Assembly: GCA_947044405.1 (NCBI GenBank)
Contig: CAMRHE010000196.1
Span: 1,347,001-1,411,000, forward strand
Reading direction: 5' to 3'
DNA: 64,000 nucleotides
Source: Leptodactylus fallax
Lineage: Eukaryota; Chordata; Amphibia; Anura; Leptodactylidae
Shown here: piece by piece, positions 12,960-24,314 of the stretch
How positions within the stretch are numbered: the stretch's first letter is position 1
How the letters are laid out: each line of letters opens with the position of its first letter
Made by a program: the position numbers and the translations under genes
The notes under the pieces: generated by a model
Seen by the model: only the letters and a program-made list of their open reading frames with translations
Databases searched by the model: none
What the model was told of the DNA's origin: nothing

Positions 12960-13347
12960 ATGGACAATCCCTTAAAAGAGGATCTGACAGTTTCCATGAC
13001 ATGTCTATATTAGTAAAACCTTATATTCCGCATAAAATATTAGGTTTCTAAGAACTCTGCTCTTCTAGGGCCATTACTCCTAGATATTTATGAATAAATT
13101 GACAACTGGGTTAGTCCATTATTCTTGTCAAAGGGGCGTGTCCATACACAGTCTGACACCAAGCACTGATTGGACAATGTGTGTAGGGACACACCCCTGA
13201 CTAGTAACCCAAGCTGTCAATTTATTAAGAGGAACAACAGAGGAACATCACAACACATAGTTCTAAGAGAAGATTATCCAAAATTGTTATTTTATGAGAA
13301 ATGCAAATATTTGCTAAACATATCAGAAGTGACAGCTCCCCTTTAAA
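12960..13347. repeat. MITE-like repeat, second copy of the 8891-9180 family
   Basis: It begins 'cttaaaagaggatctgacag' and ends 'gtgacagctcccctttaa'. It contains 'aggaacaacagaggaaca', 'agttctaagagaaga' and 'aaattgttattttatgag', in the same order as at 8891-9180. Mirrored 'ttgacaactgggtta' and 'taacccaagctgtcaa' show an inverted core. Confidence 0.65.
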
Positions 13348-14837
13348 TAAATATGATGATCAGATATGTTCTGACAGCTCTCCAATTTTAGACGTCATCA
13401 GAAACTTTCACAATTCGCACATTACCAAACAAAATAGTGCCATTTTTGGCAATATTTTAAAGGAGAAATGACACATTGTACTGATCCGTTAACCCTTACA
13501 GTCACACAACCAGCTCTCCCAGAATGACGTAGTTAGGTATCCATACACAAAGTTTGCATTCCTATGTTGAAGGCTAGGCATTATGTGATGGGTATTTTAC
13601 ACCAGAGCTTTGCATTCCACAGAGAGAACACGGAAGAAAAAGAGAGAGAAATCATTGATCCCTCTGGGGCTTTTCTCAAGAACATGTGGGCTTATGCTGC
13701 GTAGAAGAAAAGCCGCGTGGATCATGGTTCTATTAACTCGCACAGCGGGCTGGATGTTGTCGCTGGCTAACAACTGGAGAGCCACAGGTTAACAGCACAC
13801 GAGGTTTAATGTGCCAACAAACAGGCAATAAGGCTGAAAGTATGCCAACAAGTTCTAAATAAAGCCAAGTCATTAACACTTAGGGGAAACGGATTTAGAC
13901 GTCTTCCAGATACAACACTACGATGGCATAAAATAGAATATTATGACATGCAAATCCTGCCTAGACTAACATTAATATTCATAATAGATTTCACAGAGGT
14001 TTCAATAAACAGATCGAGCACAATATAGTTAATATTTTATGACGCATATTAAAATATTTATCAGCAGTTATGGGGTCTTCCATTAAAGAAAGATGACAAC
14101 ACGACCGCATCTGCATCTGTTGACAAATACAAAGCCACATTATTAGATTTTATTAAGCAAAGTACTCCACGATTATAAGGGGGGAAAGAAAAAAAAACTA
14201 AACTAAAATAAAAAATAATATATATATATATTTTAATTATTTATTTTTATCACCTGCGAAAGGTCTAGAAAGTAGGGGCGACGTTTACAGTTGTGCGCCA
14301 AGTGCGGTGTCACCTATGGCTATAAATCGTAAAGGCAGAAAAGGTAAAATCTAATATTTTTTTGCTTTTCAGCGTAGAAAAAAATATTTCTACCTGGAAC
14401 CAGTCAAGTAAGCTAGCAGAAGTTACAGGATTTTTTTTTTTTTGTTTTGCATCTGTACCTTATCCTGCAGCTTGTTATAACCTATTAGGGTATGCTCAAG
14501 CAACAGAATTTCATAGCATATTCCATGGCAAAATCGGTGTGAAATATGCATAACATCCATCTTCAATTGATTTCAATGGGAATCATCGCTGTAGTCTGCT
14601 CGGCGCAGAATTGTTCACATGGATTTGACATCCACGCCAATAAGTAAAATTTTATTTATTGAAGTGGAAAACTGCAGCAGGTTACCACACATGGATAAGC
14701 CCCATTCAATAGGGTGGGTGGAACTGCAACATATGAAACTGCAAATCCACTGCCGAAATCCTAGGCTCGACGTCTGATCTCTGCTGTGGATTCTGTGTCG
14801 TAAGGTATAGTCAAGGGGTTGTTTGGCAAAATTTATT
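13348..14837. other. Non-coding stretch, partly unique-looking
   Basis: Positions 13540-13810 look like unique sequence. A-rich and TA-rich low-complexity DNA lies at 14165-14250. Positions 14485-14818 resemble a dispersed repeat with 'gcagaattgttcacatgg' and 'aactgcaaatccactgcc' phrases, related in style to 63455-63645. No exon is seen. Confidence 0.4.
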
Positions 14838-14873
14838 AAAAAAAAAAAAAAAAAAAAAGCCTTGGAATTGGTT

Positions 14874-14903
<30 letters not shown>
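14838..14903. repeat. Facing homopolymers: 21 A, 17-nt spacer, 28 T
   Basis: An A run at 14838-14858 and a T run at 14876-14903 can pair into a hairpin. It may be two retroelement tails head to head or simple slippage. Confidence 0.85.
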
Positions 14904-14907
<4 letters not shown>

Positions 14908-16349
14908 ACAATACTCACCTAACTGATCTCTCTCGGGTCCCATTAGGACCCTTTCCAGGGCCCTGCTGGTCTCTACTACTTGGCTGCAGCAGGTCACCAC
15001 TGCGGCCCGATATGGGCTAAGCCCCATTTCCTGTGTCAAGAGGACTCAGGATGAAGAGAGAGCAGAAATTTTTCCCCTTCTCCCCATTTTCTTTCCCTCA
15101 GACAGACACCACTACGTACCCAAAAACTAAACACCACCTGTCAACAGCAGCTTGCTGGTAGGTTCTAGTAACAAATTTACACAAAAAAATAGAAAATCAT
15201 TAAAAATCAGGAGAAAAGGGTAATGAAGATACATTTCAATTGTAAAATCTTCATCTTTGTAAACTACAGAGGCAATTTTGGATTATCTATTTTACATCGC
15301 TTTTTCAATAGAAAACAAAAACAGAACATACAAGAGCAAGTCAAGGTTGATATATACAATATCATAATATGCACACAATGTGGCTGTCAACTACACAAAG
15401 CAATAGGCAATACAAAGACAACTCTCCTGGTTCATGCGCTATTGATATATCTATTCCCGAATGACTGCAGAGCGATATTCAATACCAGTTGGAGTCGCTC
15501 TATAAGTTCCATCCATTCATTTACTTAAACTTATGCTTTATAAATATCACTGACCTTATTCTGACCACATATAATTCACAAAGTATACTGGGAAAAGGCT
15601 AAACCGGGAATAAAAGCATCACTTGTCTCCTGGATAGCAGAAATAAGGTCTGAATAGGGTTTTATCAATACGACAAAAGAGGGCAAATTATGGGCTGTCA
15701 TGGTCTTGTGATGGCTATATCCCTAAGATGCTATATGTAAAAGGGGAGTCTTTATCCGAAGATTCAATATGGCCATATAGGCGTCATATTCACGGATTCT
15801 CCACATAAAAAAAAAAAAAGAAAAAAAGAACGGGTCGCCAATTTTTGTTACTTATTAAAATCAAATCTGTGTTTATTTTCTGCCTATGAATGTTTTAAAG
15901 TTTTATTTTCTATACATGGGCGGCCATCTTGCAGAACAAAAAAAGAAGCAAAAAAAAATGGACAGTATAAAAACTGACACTAACTGATGCTAATGTGTCC
16001 GTTTTTTTTTTTTTTTAAATGATTCATTCACATTAATATAAGTTAATGTCAGCTCATGTCAGTTATGATAGACGTCAGTTTTTTTTGTTAACTATCAGAA
16101 AAGACATCCAACAGAACAGACATCCACTGGTAGTGTGAAAGCCCCCTAATGGACACATTGATGGATGTGATGTGTGTTTGTCTAAAGAGGTGCAAGCTTC
16201 TATTGTAATGCTTATAGAGGTGTTATCTTCTATTGTTATGCTGTCTGTAAATGAAGTGACTGTTGCAAATTCTGAAGGGGTTTTCTTTTGTAAGTGTTTA
16301 ACATAAACACATAGCATACAAAAAATAGGTCACTTTGTGGTGACACATT
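14904..16349. other. Non-coding stretch, nothing named
   Basis: The sequence at 15220-15530 looks unique. Near 15970-16150 there are repeated 'gtcagttatgatagacgtcag'-style phrases typical of a small dispersed repeat. No exon is seen. Confidence 0.4.
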
Positions 16350-16620
16350 CCTTATAAAGGAGTTTTTCACAGGATAGGTGACTAGGGTCTTATTGCTGAG
16401 GGGTCCCACTACCATCACAAGAATGGGTGGCATAGATAGCAGAGCTCTGTACTCAACTATCTCCTTAGTCTCAGAGTATGATAGAGTAGCATTTGCATGC
16501 GCAACAGTTGCCCAATTCAAATGGGGGACATGGGAGCCCTGCTTTTGTGATCCAGAGTCCGTCCCCCCACACCTACCCTGTGGATAGGCTATAAATTGTT
16601 ATTGTGGGACATCCCCTTTC
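16350..16620. repeat. Inverted-repeat MITE-like element
   Basis: It begins 'aaggagtttttcacaggata' and ends 'ggataggctataaattg' plus 'tgggacatccccttt'. The 'gataggtgactagg'/'ctgtggataggct' edges and the 'ggggtcccactaccatcac' core match the style of the 3188-3533 copy. Confidence 0.55.
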
Positions 16621-19600
16621 AGACCCCTTCTATAGACAGAGGCCCTAACAGAGTGGCTTTAATAGATTTGATCCATCCATGTAGTACATCAGTGCGCATT
16701 TATTTAAATGGCAGGCACTTCCTCTGCGGCAAGTAACCAGAGTTTCTATAGACCAGATCAGCTGTATGTGGGATATTTGCTATACCTGGCATATACAGTA
16801 CAAGACTCATGGATTTATCTATATCTCTTACTTGTATTGTGTTAAGGCTTTACAGACACTGTCAGTCACTGTCCCATAAAAGCATTGGTGGTTTTCAATA
16901 TACTACTATCTTATGCTCTGATACAAGCGACCACTTCTCAGGTTTATCATACATCAGGACAAAGCACGGTCTTGATTCACCTCTCCCTCCTCTAGAAGTT
17001 TAGTGCGGAGCACAGCAGTCAATGTAACGGCTCCATGAAGATGGAGGGGGCTCCAGATAAATAAGTACAAAACCCTGCCATATATTTGTAATGACATTAC
17101 TTGCACAGCATGAGCATTAATGGCAGCACGGCATATCTCCTCCGCACAGAGCAGGGGACCTAAAATTTATTGATGCAATTATCAATGGTTTTGTTTGCTA
17201 CACCTGTAATTTGGCGGCTTCCCTCCTTCTCTTTCATACAATAGACAATTTAATTTGCTCCATATTTTATAAATAAAGCACATTGATGTAACATCAAGAA
17301 GTCATTATACTAATGGGCTTTCAATAGGTGAGTGGCACTGCAATGTGTGCACTGATGTCTTTCCATTGTCTGCTGATTGTTTTAGAAAATACAACTCATT
17401 AAACTGTGCCGACACAAACAACTCTGCTATTCTGACTTTAATATACTTCTGGCACAGTAATAAAGTGTCCCTGGCTCTTCTAAATGCCACCTAGGTATCT
17501 AGTAGACCTACACAATTTTGCTGCCTGGCCATTCATCTTGTATGTCTCAAGGCCTTCCTGGTACCATATACCACTATACGGGTATCAGACATATGTTTTA
17601 TCTTCCGAACACTAGTTTCTTAGAAGTGCAAACCCAAAATTGCACTGCAAAGTGGTCTTCAAGATGGCTGGGCTTGTGACAAAAGATGGACAGAACTGAC
17701 AACTGAGTCAGGAGTGGGTCTAACATTTTATACCCATGACCAATAAATATTTACACCTTAAAGGGATTATTCACTCTCGTAAAATGAATGGAGCATCTGT
17801 AAAATAGGCCAAATTTGACTTTGTGGGGGTACTTGACAGTCAGACCTCCGTTGATCTACAACTGATGGTCTATATTATGACTAGGCCTTTAATATATTGA
17901 AAGTGAACAATTCCTTTAAGACCAATAATAGAACATCTCCCCATTCTAAAATGTCTGACATGATCTGTCACTTTCTTATTCAAGCCAATGTATATTATTA
18001 TTCTGTATGCAGTAATATAATCCTTGATGACTAAAGATCAAATGAGACCATGGGGGAGTTTTCAGTTTCCACACAGGTCTTGATAATTTCTGCTCCGGCA
18101 GATGACGCACCCGATTTATGAGGAGGCGCACACCTTATCATTTATCAGGTGCATCGTCTGGTAAGACCGTTGCCTCTCTGAGACCATCCTCATCATGCTC
18201 CTTTTTAATAGAGTGGCGAGGATGGTGTACAAACACCAACTGTAATAAATACTGTTGCAAGCAAGAGCGTACGGAAGGAACCTTTCAATTCTGATCATTG
18301 TCCAATGTAAACTTGTCAAGAGATTGAACAAGCAGCAGATCTGCATGGGGATACAGCCCGATTCCATGAGGCCAATGCACATGGCCACCTACTTTGTAAT
18401 CTGCTGCTAGAATTAACAGGTTATTATTGATCGATTATAAATCCATGGCCATGTGGTCAGCAATGTGGATCCCCAATGAAAACAATAGTTTGATACAGAT
18501 TGTCATGCAATACACGGCAAACCATATTAAAATTCCATCGCCTGAACGTTCCTGAGTAGATTACCAAACCAAGGAGCATCTGTTGTGATCTACTTTAGCT
18601 GCGATCTGGATGGAATACAAAAACATATTAGTAAAGTAAAAAACAACAAAGCTAAATGCTGTATCTCTATAGCCTGTGTGTAAGCTAGGCTGCTCTCTGA
18701 AAACCTCCAGGTAGAGCCATCTGTCTTATTCTTGGAGGATTCGCATGGATTGTGCTACATAACGCAGGAATTTACAGTCCATTCATTCTACATAGCGCAT
18801 ATAATAACGTAGACTATATAGAAAGCATAAATATGTGTTAGCTTTTCCTGCTGTAAGGTCATCCAAACATAGGAAGAAAATAACACATCACAATAATAAT
18901 AATGATCGGGAATGTTTCTGTAATATACACCGCCATCCCCCAGGTTTCAGACTGTGTCATGGATGTATAGACACTTATTCAGCAAACCATTCGTAACAGT
19001 ATTTAGTATACATGGACAATGATCCCAGAAACTAGTAAGGAGAAATGGAAAATATTGATATTAAAAGGATTTTCTTTCCTTCCATGACATTCTGATTATT
19101 TTTAAATTTAGCAGGAAACCAGTCTGATGCGAACAATGGGACCCGCTTTGGAAATGAAGGCTGAAGTTTGGTTGCTATGGGTAACACGGACACCCTTACA
19201 CTGAGACAATTTGATACATGAGGCCTAATGTTCTTTTTTACAGACAATAAGAGTGGACACATCCAATTTCCGCTATGACCTATATTAAACCTGTACTCAG
19301 CACTAATAGCTCAACCTTGTATAACTATTACTACTATGTATGTTATAGCTGCAGACTAGGAATGTATCCATAGTGTGAGAGATATCAAGATCAGGTAGCG
19401 GATAACTGGGAAAAGTAACAAAGTATTCAAACTAGGGGGAAGGAATATACAAAACACATAAAAGAATAAAATAAGCCACAAATCAGAGCTATGGAGTGAA
19501 AGTCTGGGGCGTGTTGGGAAAAAAGTTGCCAAGTCTGGCTTTGAAATAAAGTGATTTATTTGATATTATACAATTATTAAAATATTGAATAATTAGTCAG

Positions 19601-19658
19601 ATAGTTTGTTACATATTTACTTTCATAGAAATTCAATCACTGTGTCGTGAATTAGAGG
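16621..19658. other. Non-coding stretch with one decayed MITE
   Basis: Positions 17758-17921 have MITE-like edges ('aaagggattattcactctcg' and 'gaaagtgaacaattccttta'). The bases around 18085-18190 and 18250-18400 carry dispersed-repeat phrases. No exon or RNA gene is seen. Confidence 0.45.
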
Positions 19659-19890
19659 ATTATTATTATGCTTACTTATATAGCGCCATCTTATTCCGCA
19701 GCGCTTTACGGACATTGTGGTCACTATCCCATATAGGGCTCACAATCTACATTCTCTATCAGTATGTCTTTGGAGTGTGGGAGGAAACCAAAGTACCCGG
19801 AAGAAACCCACGCAAATACGGGAAGAACATACAAATTTCTTGCAGGGATTCGAACCCAGGACCCAGCTCTGCAAAACTGCATTTATTGCT
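19659..19890 (-). repeat. tRNA-derived SINE-like repeat, 5' truncated
   Basis: On the minus strand 'cctgggttcgaatccctgc' (19842-19860) fits a pol III B box (GGTTCGAATCC). Further along is 'ttcccgtatttgcgtgggtt', and the far end (plus strand) reads 'tatagcgccatcttattccg'. The region that should carry the A box is missing above about 19890. The same tail recurs at 20808-20885 as 'tatagcgccaacatattccg'. I recognise this as a frequent frog repeat but do not have a reliable name. Confidence 0.65.
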
Positions 19891-19910
19891 TCTATCTGAC
19901 ATGGCCCACC

Positions 19911-19995
19911 ATTTATAAAGGAGTTGGAGCAGGCTGTGGAAAAAGAGAGAAATCGAGCTGGTGGCTTGGCCTACTGACTCCACAGCCCTGCTACA
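19911..19995. repeat. Dispersed-repeat tail (ggagttggagcagg...ctccacagccctg)
   Basis: The segment resembles 4024-4083 and ends 'ctactgactccacagccctg', which is palindromic with its own beginning. It is probably a fragment of an abundant frog repeat. Confidence 0.5.
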
Positions 19996-20069
19996 AATAA
20001 GCAATGACAGTCTATCTATGCAGGTCAGATATATAAAATGGCATACTTCATCAAGTTTGCAATATTTGA

Positions 20070-20114
<45 letters not shown>

Positions 20115-22025
20115 CCGTAACCGTACTACATTAAAATATATAAATATAGAGAAGCCGAGTCTTTGCCATATCAAAAAGTACAAGTGATTCTCATGTTCTC
20201 CAATAGGTGTCACTCTCAAACTCTGTTTTAATGCAGATTATGAAAGCCGTCAAAAAATAAAATACTTTTGTTGTCAAAGGGACGGGAATAAACTCTGCTG
20301 GAGACTAACTGACATATTCCTACTTTTCTCGGAAACCGCAAGACACAGTTTATCTACTTCGGGTTGGCTGGAAAATAACATCTGCAACAAAGGGCTAGGT
20401 TAGAATAGAGCAAGACTCTTGAATATTACTAGCCGTAACTGGCTTGTCCTTGTCACAGCTCTGAGCAGAAGCACCAGTAAGCTGCAATATTTGGAGACTT
20501 GATGCAGTTTATATAAAACCAACAAATATTCAAGAAACACAAAATATATAAAACAAGTGCAAAATTACCAGCAGAAGCTGCGCTCCATAAAACCATCATA
20601 TACACGCACATTCTATTGTCGAATATCAGTTATACTATAACTATATTGTCATACATATGGGATAAAATTACTGACCCTGCTTGTGCTGCCCCCCCCAATC
20701 TGACTACAGACCAAGTAATGTGGTCACATCTATGTCAGTCTGTGGGGGGCAGTCCACACATAGACTAGCTGACCAGCATACTTAGTCAGAGGAGAATAAT
20801 ATAATAATAATACATTTTATTTATATAGCGCCAACATATTCCGCAGCACTGTACAATTTGTAGGGTTCAAGTACTGACAAAATGAAGTAAATGAAGACAA
20901 TGTGAATTGCATTTAAAGGAAACGAAAAAGCTTTTTTTTAAGGAAATTTAAAATGTGGTTGCAGATTTGTATGAATTACATTTTTCACCACAAAACCACA
21001 ACCTCATCGATATAAGTGAAAAAAAAAACAAAAAAAAAACATGCCTTTTTTTGATGTGGCCGCAACCATACCTCGATCGCAATGTTTTAACATACACTTA
21101 GGATAACGCTCCAAGGTCCACTGCCGCTAGCTGCCAAAAACCTACCCAAAGACAATTACCTACAAAACCATGCGGCCACTGCCAGATACATGGGGTGGGG
21201 TTCTGGCTAGAAGTGGCAGACATCATGTGGTCTTACCCTTATAGTTACAGCCTATTTTTACAGAAAAACGCCTACCTGATAAGTAAAAACTAGCCTGCAA
21301 TATTGTTGAGGGTGGTTTCCTATTGTTTGGGTGCTCTTTTAGAGGTTTTTGAAATACAACAAAAACTTAATATACTAAAACTTGTTAGACCAAGTAATGT
21401 TGTCCTTTTTATTTTGGAATATGGAATATAGATTTTTAATAAGGAGCAAATAAAATGTCATTTTAAAAGGACAGGTAGACTAGCCTACCGGTAAGTTATA
21501 TCCTAAACACCAAAACTAGACCACATGGCGTCTTCTTCAGGATGCTGCCACACAATGCGGTTCCACACCGGCTGAGACATGGGAGTTTTCACCAAAGACA
21601 GTCTCGTGGTGTTGTGTGGCAGCAGCGATATACAAGCCCCAGTATGAGTTACCTTGGCACCTAGACTGGGACCTTGTTAATAGCCTCATCTACAAAATGC
21701 TACATGTTCAGTGTCCCTACAATATACTTCATTCCTGATCCCAATTAACTATATCAAATAACAATTCATTAAACAATTAGATTACATTACATTTCTATTA
21801 GCAGAAGTGATGAAAATCTCCTCGCAGTCGCATTGTGGCCTCTGATGATATATCTGTTGTACTTGGCAATACTTTGCTGCTAAGTTGATGTTGTCAGTCC
21901 CATCTTCAACAATACGGATGTTGGAAGAGGTTGGACAGGATTAGAAAGCCATGGCTGCGTGTTTTTTGTACTCCTAGACATCTTCTTTGAATCACTGTAG
22001 ATCAGGAGCAGCTGAACACATTAGA
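19996..22025. other. Non-coding stretch with TA microsatellite and SINE tail
   Basis: A (TA)n run lies at about 20077-20109, and a second SINE-like tail at 20808-20885. The region 20930-21330 carries mirrored phrases of an unclassified repeat. No exon is seen. Confidence 0.45.
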
Positions 22026-22027
22026 TA

Positions 22028-23490
22028 CAGTGTCTTACGAAACTTTTCAACCTTTTGCCACATTTCAGGCTTCAAACATAAGGATATAAAATTTTAATTT
22101 TTTGGTGAAGAATCAACAACAAGTGGGACAGAATTGTGAAGTGGAACGAAATTCATTGGTTATTTTAAACTTTTGTAAAAAATAAAAAAACTGAAAAGTG
22201 GGGCGTGCAATATTATTCGGCTCCTTTACTTTCAGTGCAGCAAACTCACTCCAGAAGTTCAGTGAGGATCTCTGAATGATCCAATGTTGTCCTAAATGAC
22301 TGATGATGATAAATATAATCCACCTGTGTGTAATCAAGTCTCCGTATAAATGCACCCGCTCTGTGATAGTCTCAGGGTTCTGCTTAAAGCGCAGAGAGCA
22401 TCATGAAGGCCAAGGAACACACCAGGCAGGTCCGTGATACTGTTGTGGAGAAGTTTAAAGCCGGATTTGTATACAAAAAGATTTCCCAAACTTTAAACAT
22501 CCCAAGGAGCACTGTGCAAGCGATCATATTGAAATGGAAGGAGTATCGGACCACTGCAAATCTACCAAGACCCGGCCGTCCCTCTAAACTTTCATCTCGA
22601 ACAAGGAGAAGACTGATCAGAGATGCAGCCAAGAGGCCCATGATCACTCTGGATGAACTGCAGAGATCTACAGCTGAGGTGGGAGAGTCTGTCCATAGGA
22701 CAACAATCAGTCGTACACTGCACAAATCTGGCCTTTATGGAAGAGTGGCAAGAAGAAAGCCATTTCTCAAAGATATCCATAAAAAGTCTTGTTTAAAGTT
22801 TGCCACAAGCCACCTGGGAGACACACCAAACATGTGGAAGAAGGTACTCTGGTCAGATGAAACCAAAATCGAACTTTTTGGCCACAATGCAAAACGATTT
22901 GTTTGGCGTAAAAGCAACACAGCTCATCACCCTGAACACACCATCCCCACTGTCAAACATGGTGGTGGCAGCATCATGGTTTGGGCCTGCTTTTCTTCAG
23001 CAGGGACAGGAAAGATGGTTAAAATTGATGGGAAGATGGATGGAGCCAAATACAGGACCATTCTGGAAGAAAACCTGTTGGAGTCTGCAAAAGACCTGAG
23101 ACTGGGACGGAGATTTATCTTCCAACAAGACAATGATCCCAAACATAAGGCAAAATCTACAATGGAATGGTTCACAAATAAACGTATCCAGGTGTTAGAA
23201 TGGCCAAGTCAAAGTCCAGACCTGAATCCAATCGAGTATCTGTGGAAAGATCTGAAAACTGCTGTTCACAAACGCTCTCCATCCAACCTCACTGAGCTCC
23301 AGCTGTTTTCCAAGGAAGAATGGGCAAGAATTTCAGTCTCTCGATGTGCAAAACTGATAGAGACATACCCCAAGCGACTTGCAGCTGTAATCGCAGCAAA
23401 AGGTGGCGCTACAAAGCATTAACTTAAGGGGGCCGAATAATTTGGCACACCCGACTTTTCAGTTTTTTATTTTTTACAAAAGTTTAAAAA
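22028..23490 (+). mobile_element. Tc1-like transposon B, left end intact, right end lost
   Basis: A TA at 22026-22027 is followed by CAGTGTCTTACGAAACTTTT, the left inverted repeat, running to about 22228. On the right, after the transposase stop, the inner part of the repeat is present (ggggccgaataattt, acttttcagttttttatttt, acaaaagtttaaaa). Homology then ends at about 23490. Roughly the outermost 135 bp and the terminal CACTG/TA are not found in the following 300 bp. Without the right end the copy should not be mobile, although its transposase frame is open. The family is one I recall as common in fish and frogs. Confidence 0.9.
22403..23422 (+). CDS. Tc1 transposase, uninterrupted, 339 codons
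   Basis: The full-length frame runs from MKAKEHTRQV to GGATKH. The N-terminal paired-like helix-turn-helix is at about residues 15-48 (KKISQTLNIPRSTVQAIILK) and the GRPSK hook at 58-62. A second HTH (about 84-110) ends in HKSGLYGRVARRK, which is rich in nuclear-localisation-like basics. The catalytic triad is D152 (WSDETKIELF), D243 (FQQDNDPKH) and E278 ([11 protein letters not shown]), 34 residues between the last two. The glycine box KHGGGS is at 185-190. The enzyme would cut and paste DNA at TA. All motifs look intact, but the element lacks its right end and activity is unproven. It lies antisense to ssbp2. Confidence 0.93.
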   Translation: MKAKEHTRQVRDTVVEKFKAGFVYKKISQTLNIPRSTVQAIILKWKEYRTTANLPRPGRPSKLSSRTRRRLIRDAAKRPMITLDELQRSTAEVGESVHRTTISRTLHKSGLYGRVARRKPFLKDIHKKSCLKFATSHLGDTPNMWKKVLWSDETKIELFGHNAKRFVWRKSNTAHHPEHTIPTVKHGGGSIMVWACFSSAGTGKMVKIDGKMDGAKYRTILEENLLESAKDLRLGRRFIFQQDNDPKHKAKSTMEWFTNKRIQVLEWPSQSPDLNPIEYLWKDLKTAVHKRSPSNLTELQLFSKEEWARISVSRCAKLIETYPKRLAAVIAAKGGATKH

Positions 23491-23946
23491 ATGTTTCCAA
23501 AAGGAAGCATATAAAATGAATTAGAGATATCCAAATTGGTAAGTTGGTGGTTGGCCATCACACCACAAAAAAATTCTCTCCAAATCTTGCCATACATTTT
23601 AGTGTTAGTTAAACCTGAGGATTCCTGAGGGACTGAAAGACCACCTTGTGTGAATGGGGAGATTTAAAAAGGCCCCAGACAGCAGATGTCAGTGGGAGAG
23701 ATGTAATGGGTACCTAGACTGTAACATGGCTGATGATTACTCCTCAGCCACACATGCATTTATATGGGGAGAGAAATATCTATTCCTGGATGTTTAACGG
23801 TAGCTTATCACCCGGGGAAGCAAAAGATTGGGCAGACTGAATGTTATTATGGCCAATCCACTTTAGAGCTAGAAGGTCCCCATGTACATATTGACCAATC
23901 CTGCCAGTGGGTTCTGCCAACTTTTCTCTTATGTGAATGGAGGCCT
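23491..23946. other. Non-coding stretch after element B
   Basis: Unclassified repeat-like DNA; phrases such as 'gattgggcagactgaatgtt' recur near 24380-24510. No gene is seen. Confidence 0.4.
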
Positions 23947-24314
23947 TAAATGGATTTTTCCAGGCTAAAACAATGACCTATCCTACGGATAGGATTAGTG
24001 GTGGTCTGACATCCAATACCCCCACAGACCAGCTGCTCTCAGCAGCTGATCCACAGAGAATGGAAAAGGGATCAGTGAGCGCTGTTCAGTGTGTAGTGGT
24101 CACACCTGGTACTGAAAATCAACTTCCATACATTTTAATGGAGTATAAGCTGCAGTGACTATCACTACACAGAGGACATAGCTGTCTGATTCCTGCTCCA
24201 TCCTCTATGTATCGGCTTCTAGGAAAAGCTGATTAGTGAGGGTGCCATGCGTCAGACCACTCACCTATCTTCAGGATATGTCATCAACATTTTTAGCCCG
24301 GAAAACCCCTTTAA
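23947..24314. repeat. Inverted-repeat MITE-like element, long copy
   Basis: It begins 'aaatggatttttccaggcta' and ends 'agcccggaaaacccctttaa'. Inside are 'gacctatcctacggatagg' and the mirrored 'cacctatcttcaggatatg', with an 'accagctgctctcagcagctg' core. Confidence 0.65.

Noticed and set aside
19842..19860. B-box-like sequence considered as a tRNA gene
   Set aside because: No cloverleaf and no A box at the right distance; it sits inside a dispersed SINE-like repeat.
22403..23422. Intact transposase considered as a domesticated host gene
   Set aside because: It is flanked by a recognisable left inverted repeat and part of the right one, with no introns or host exons; a recent transposon copy is simpler.
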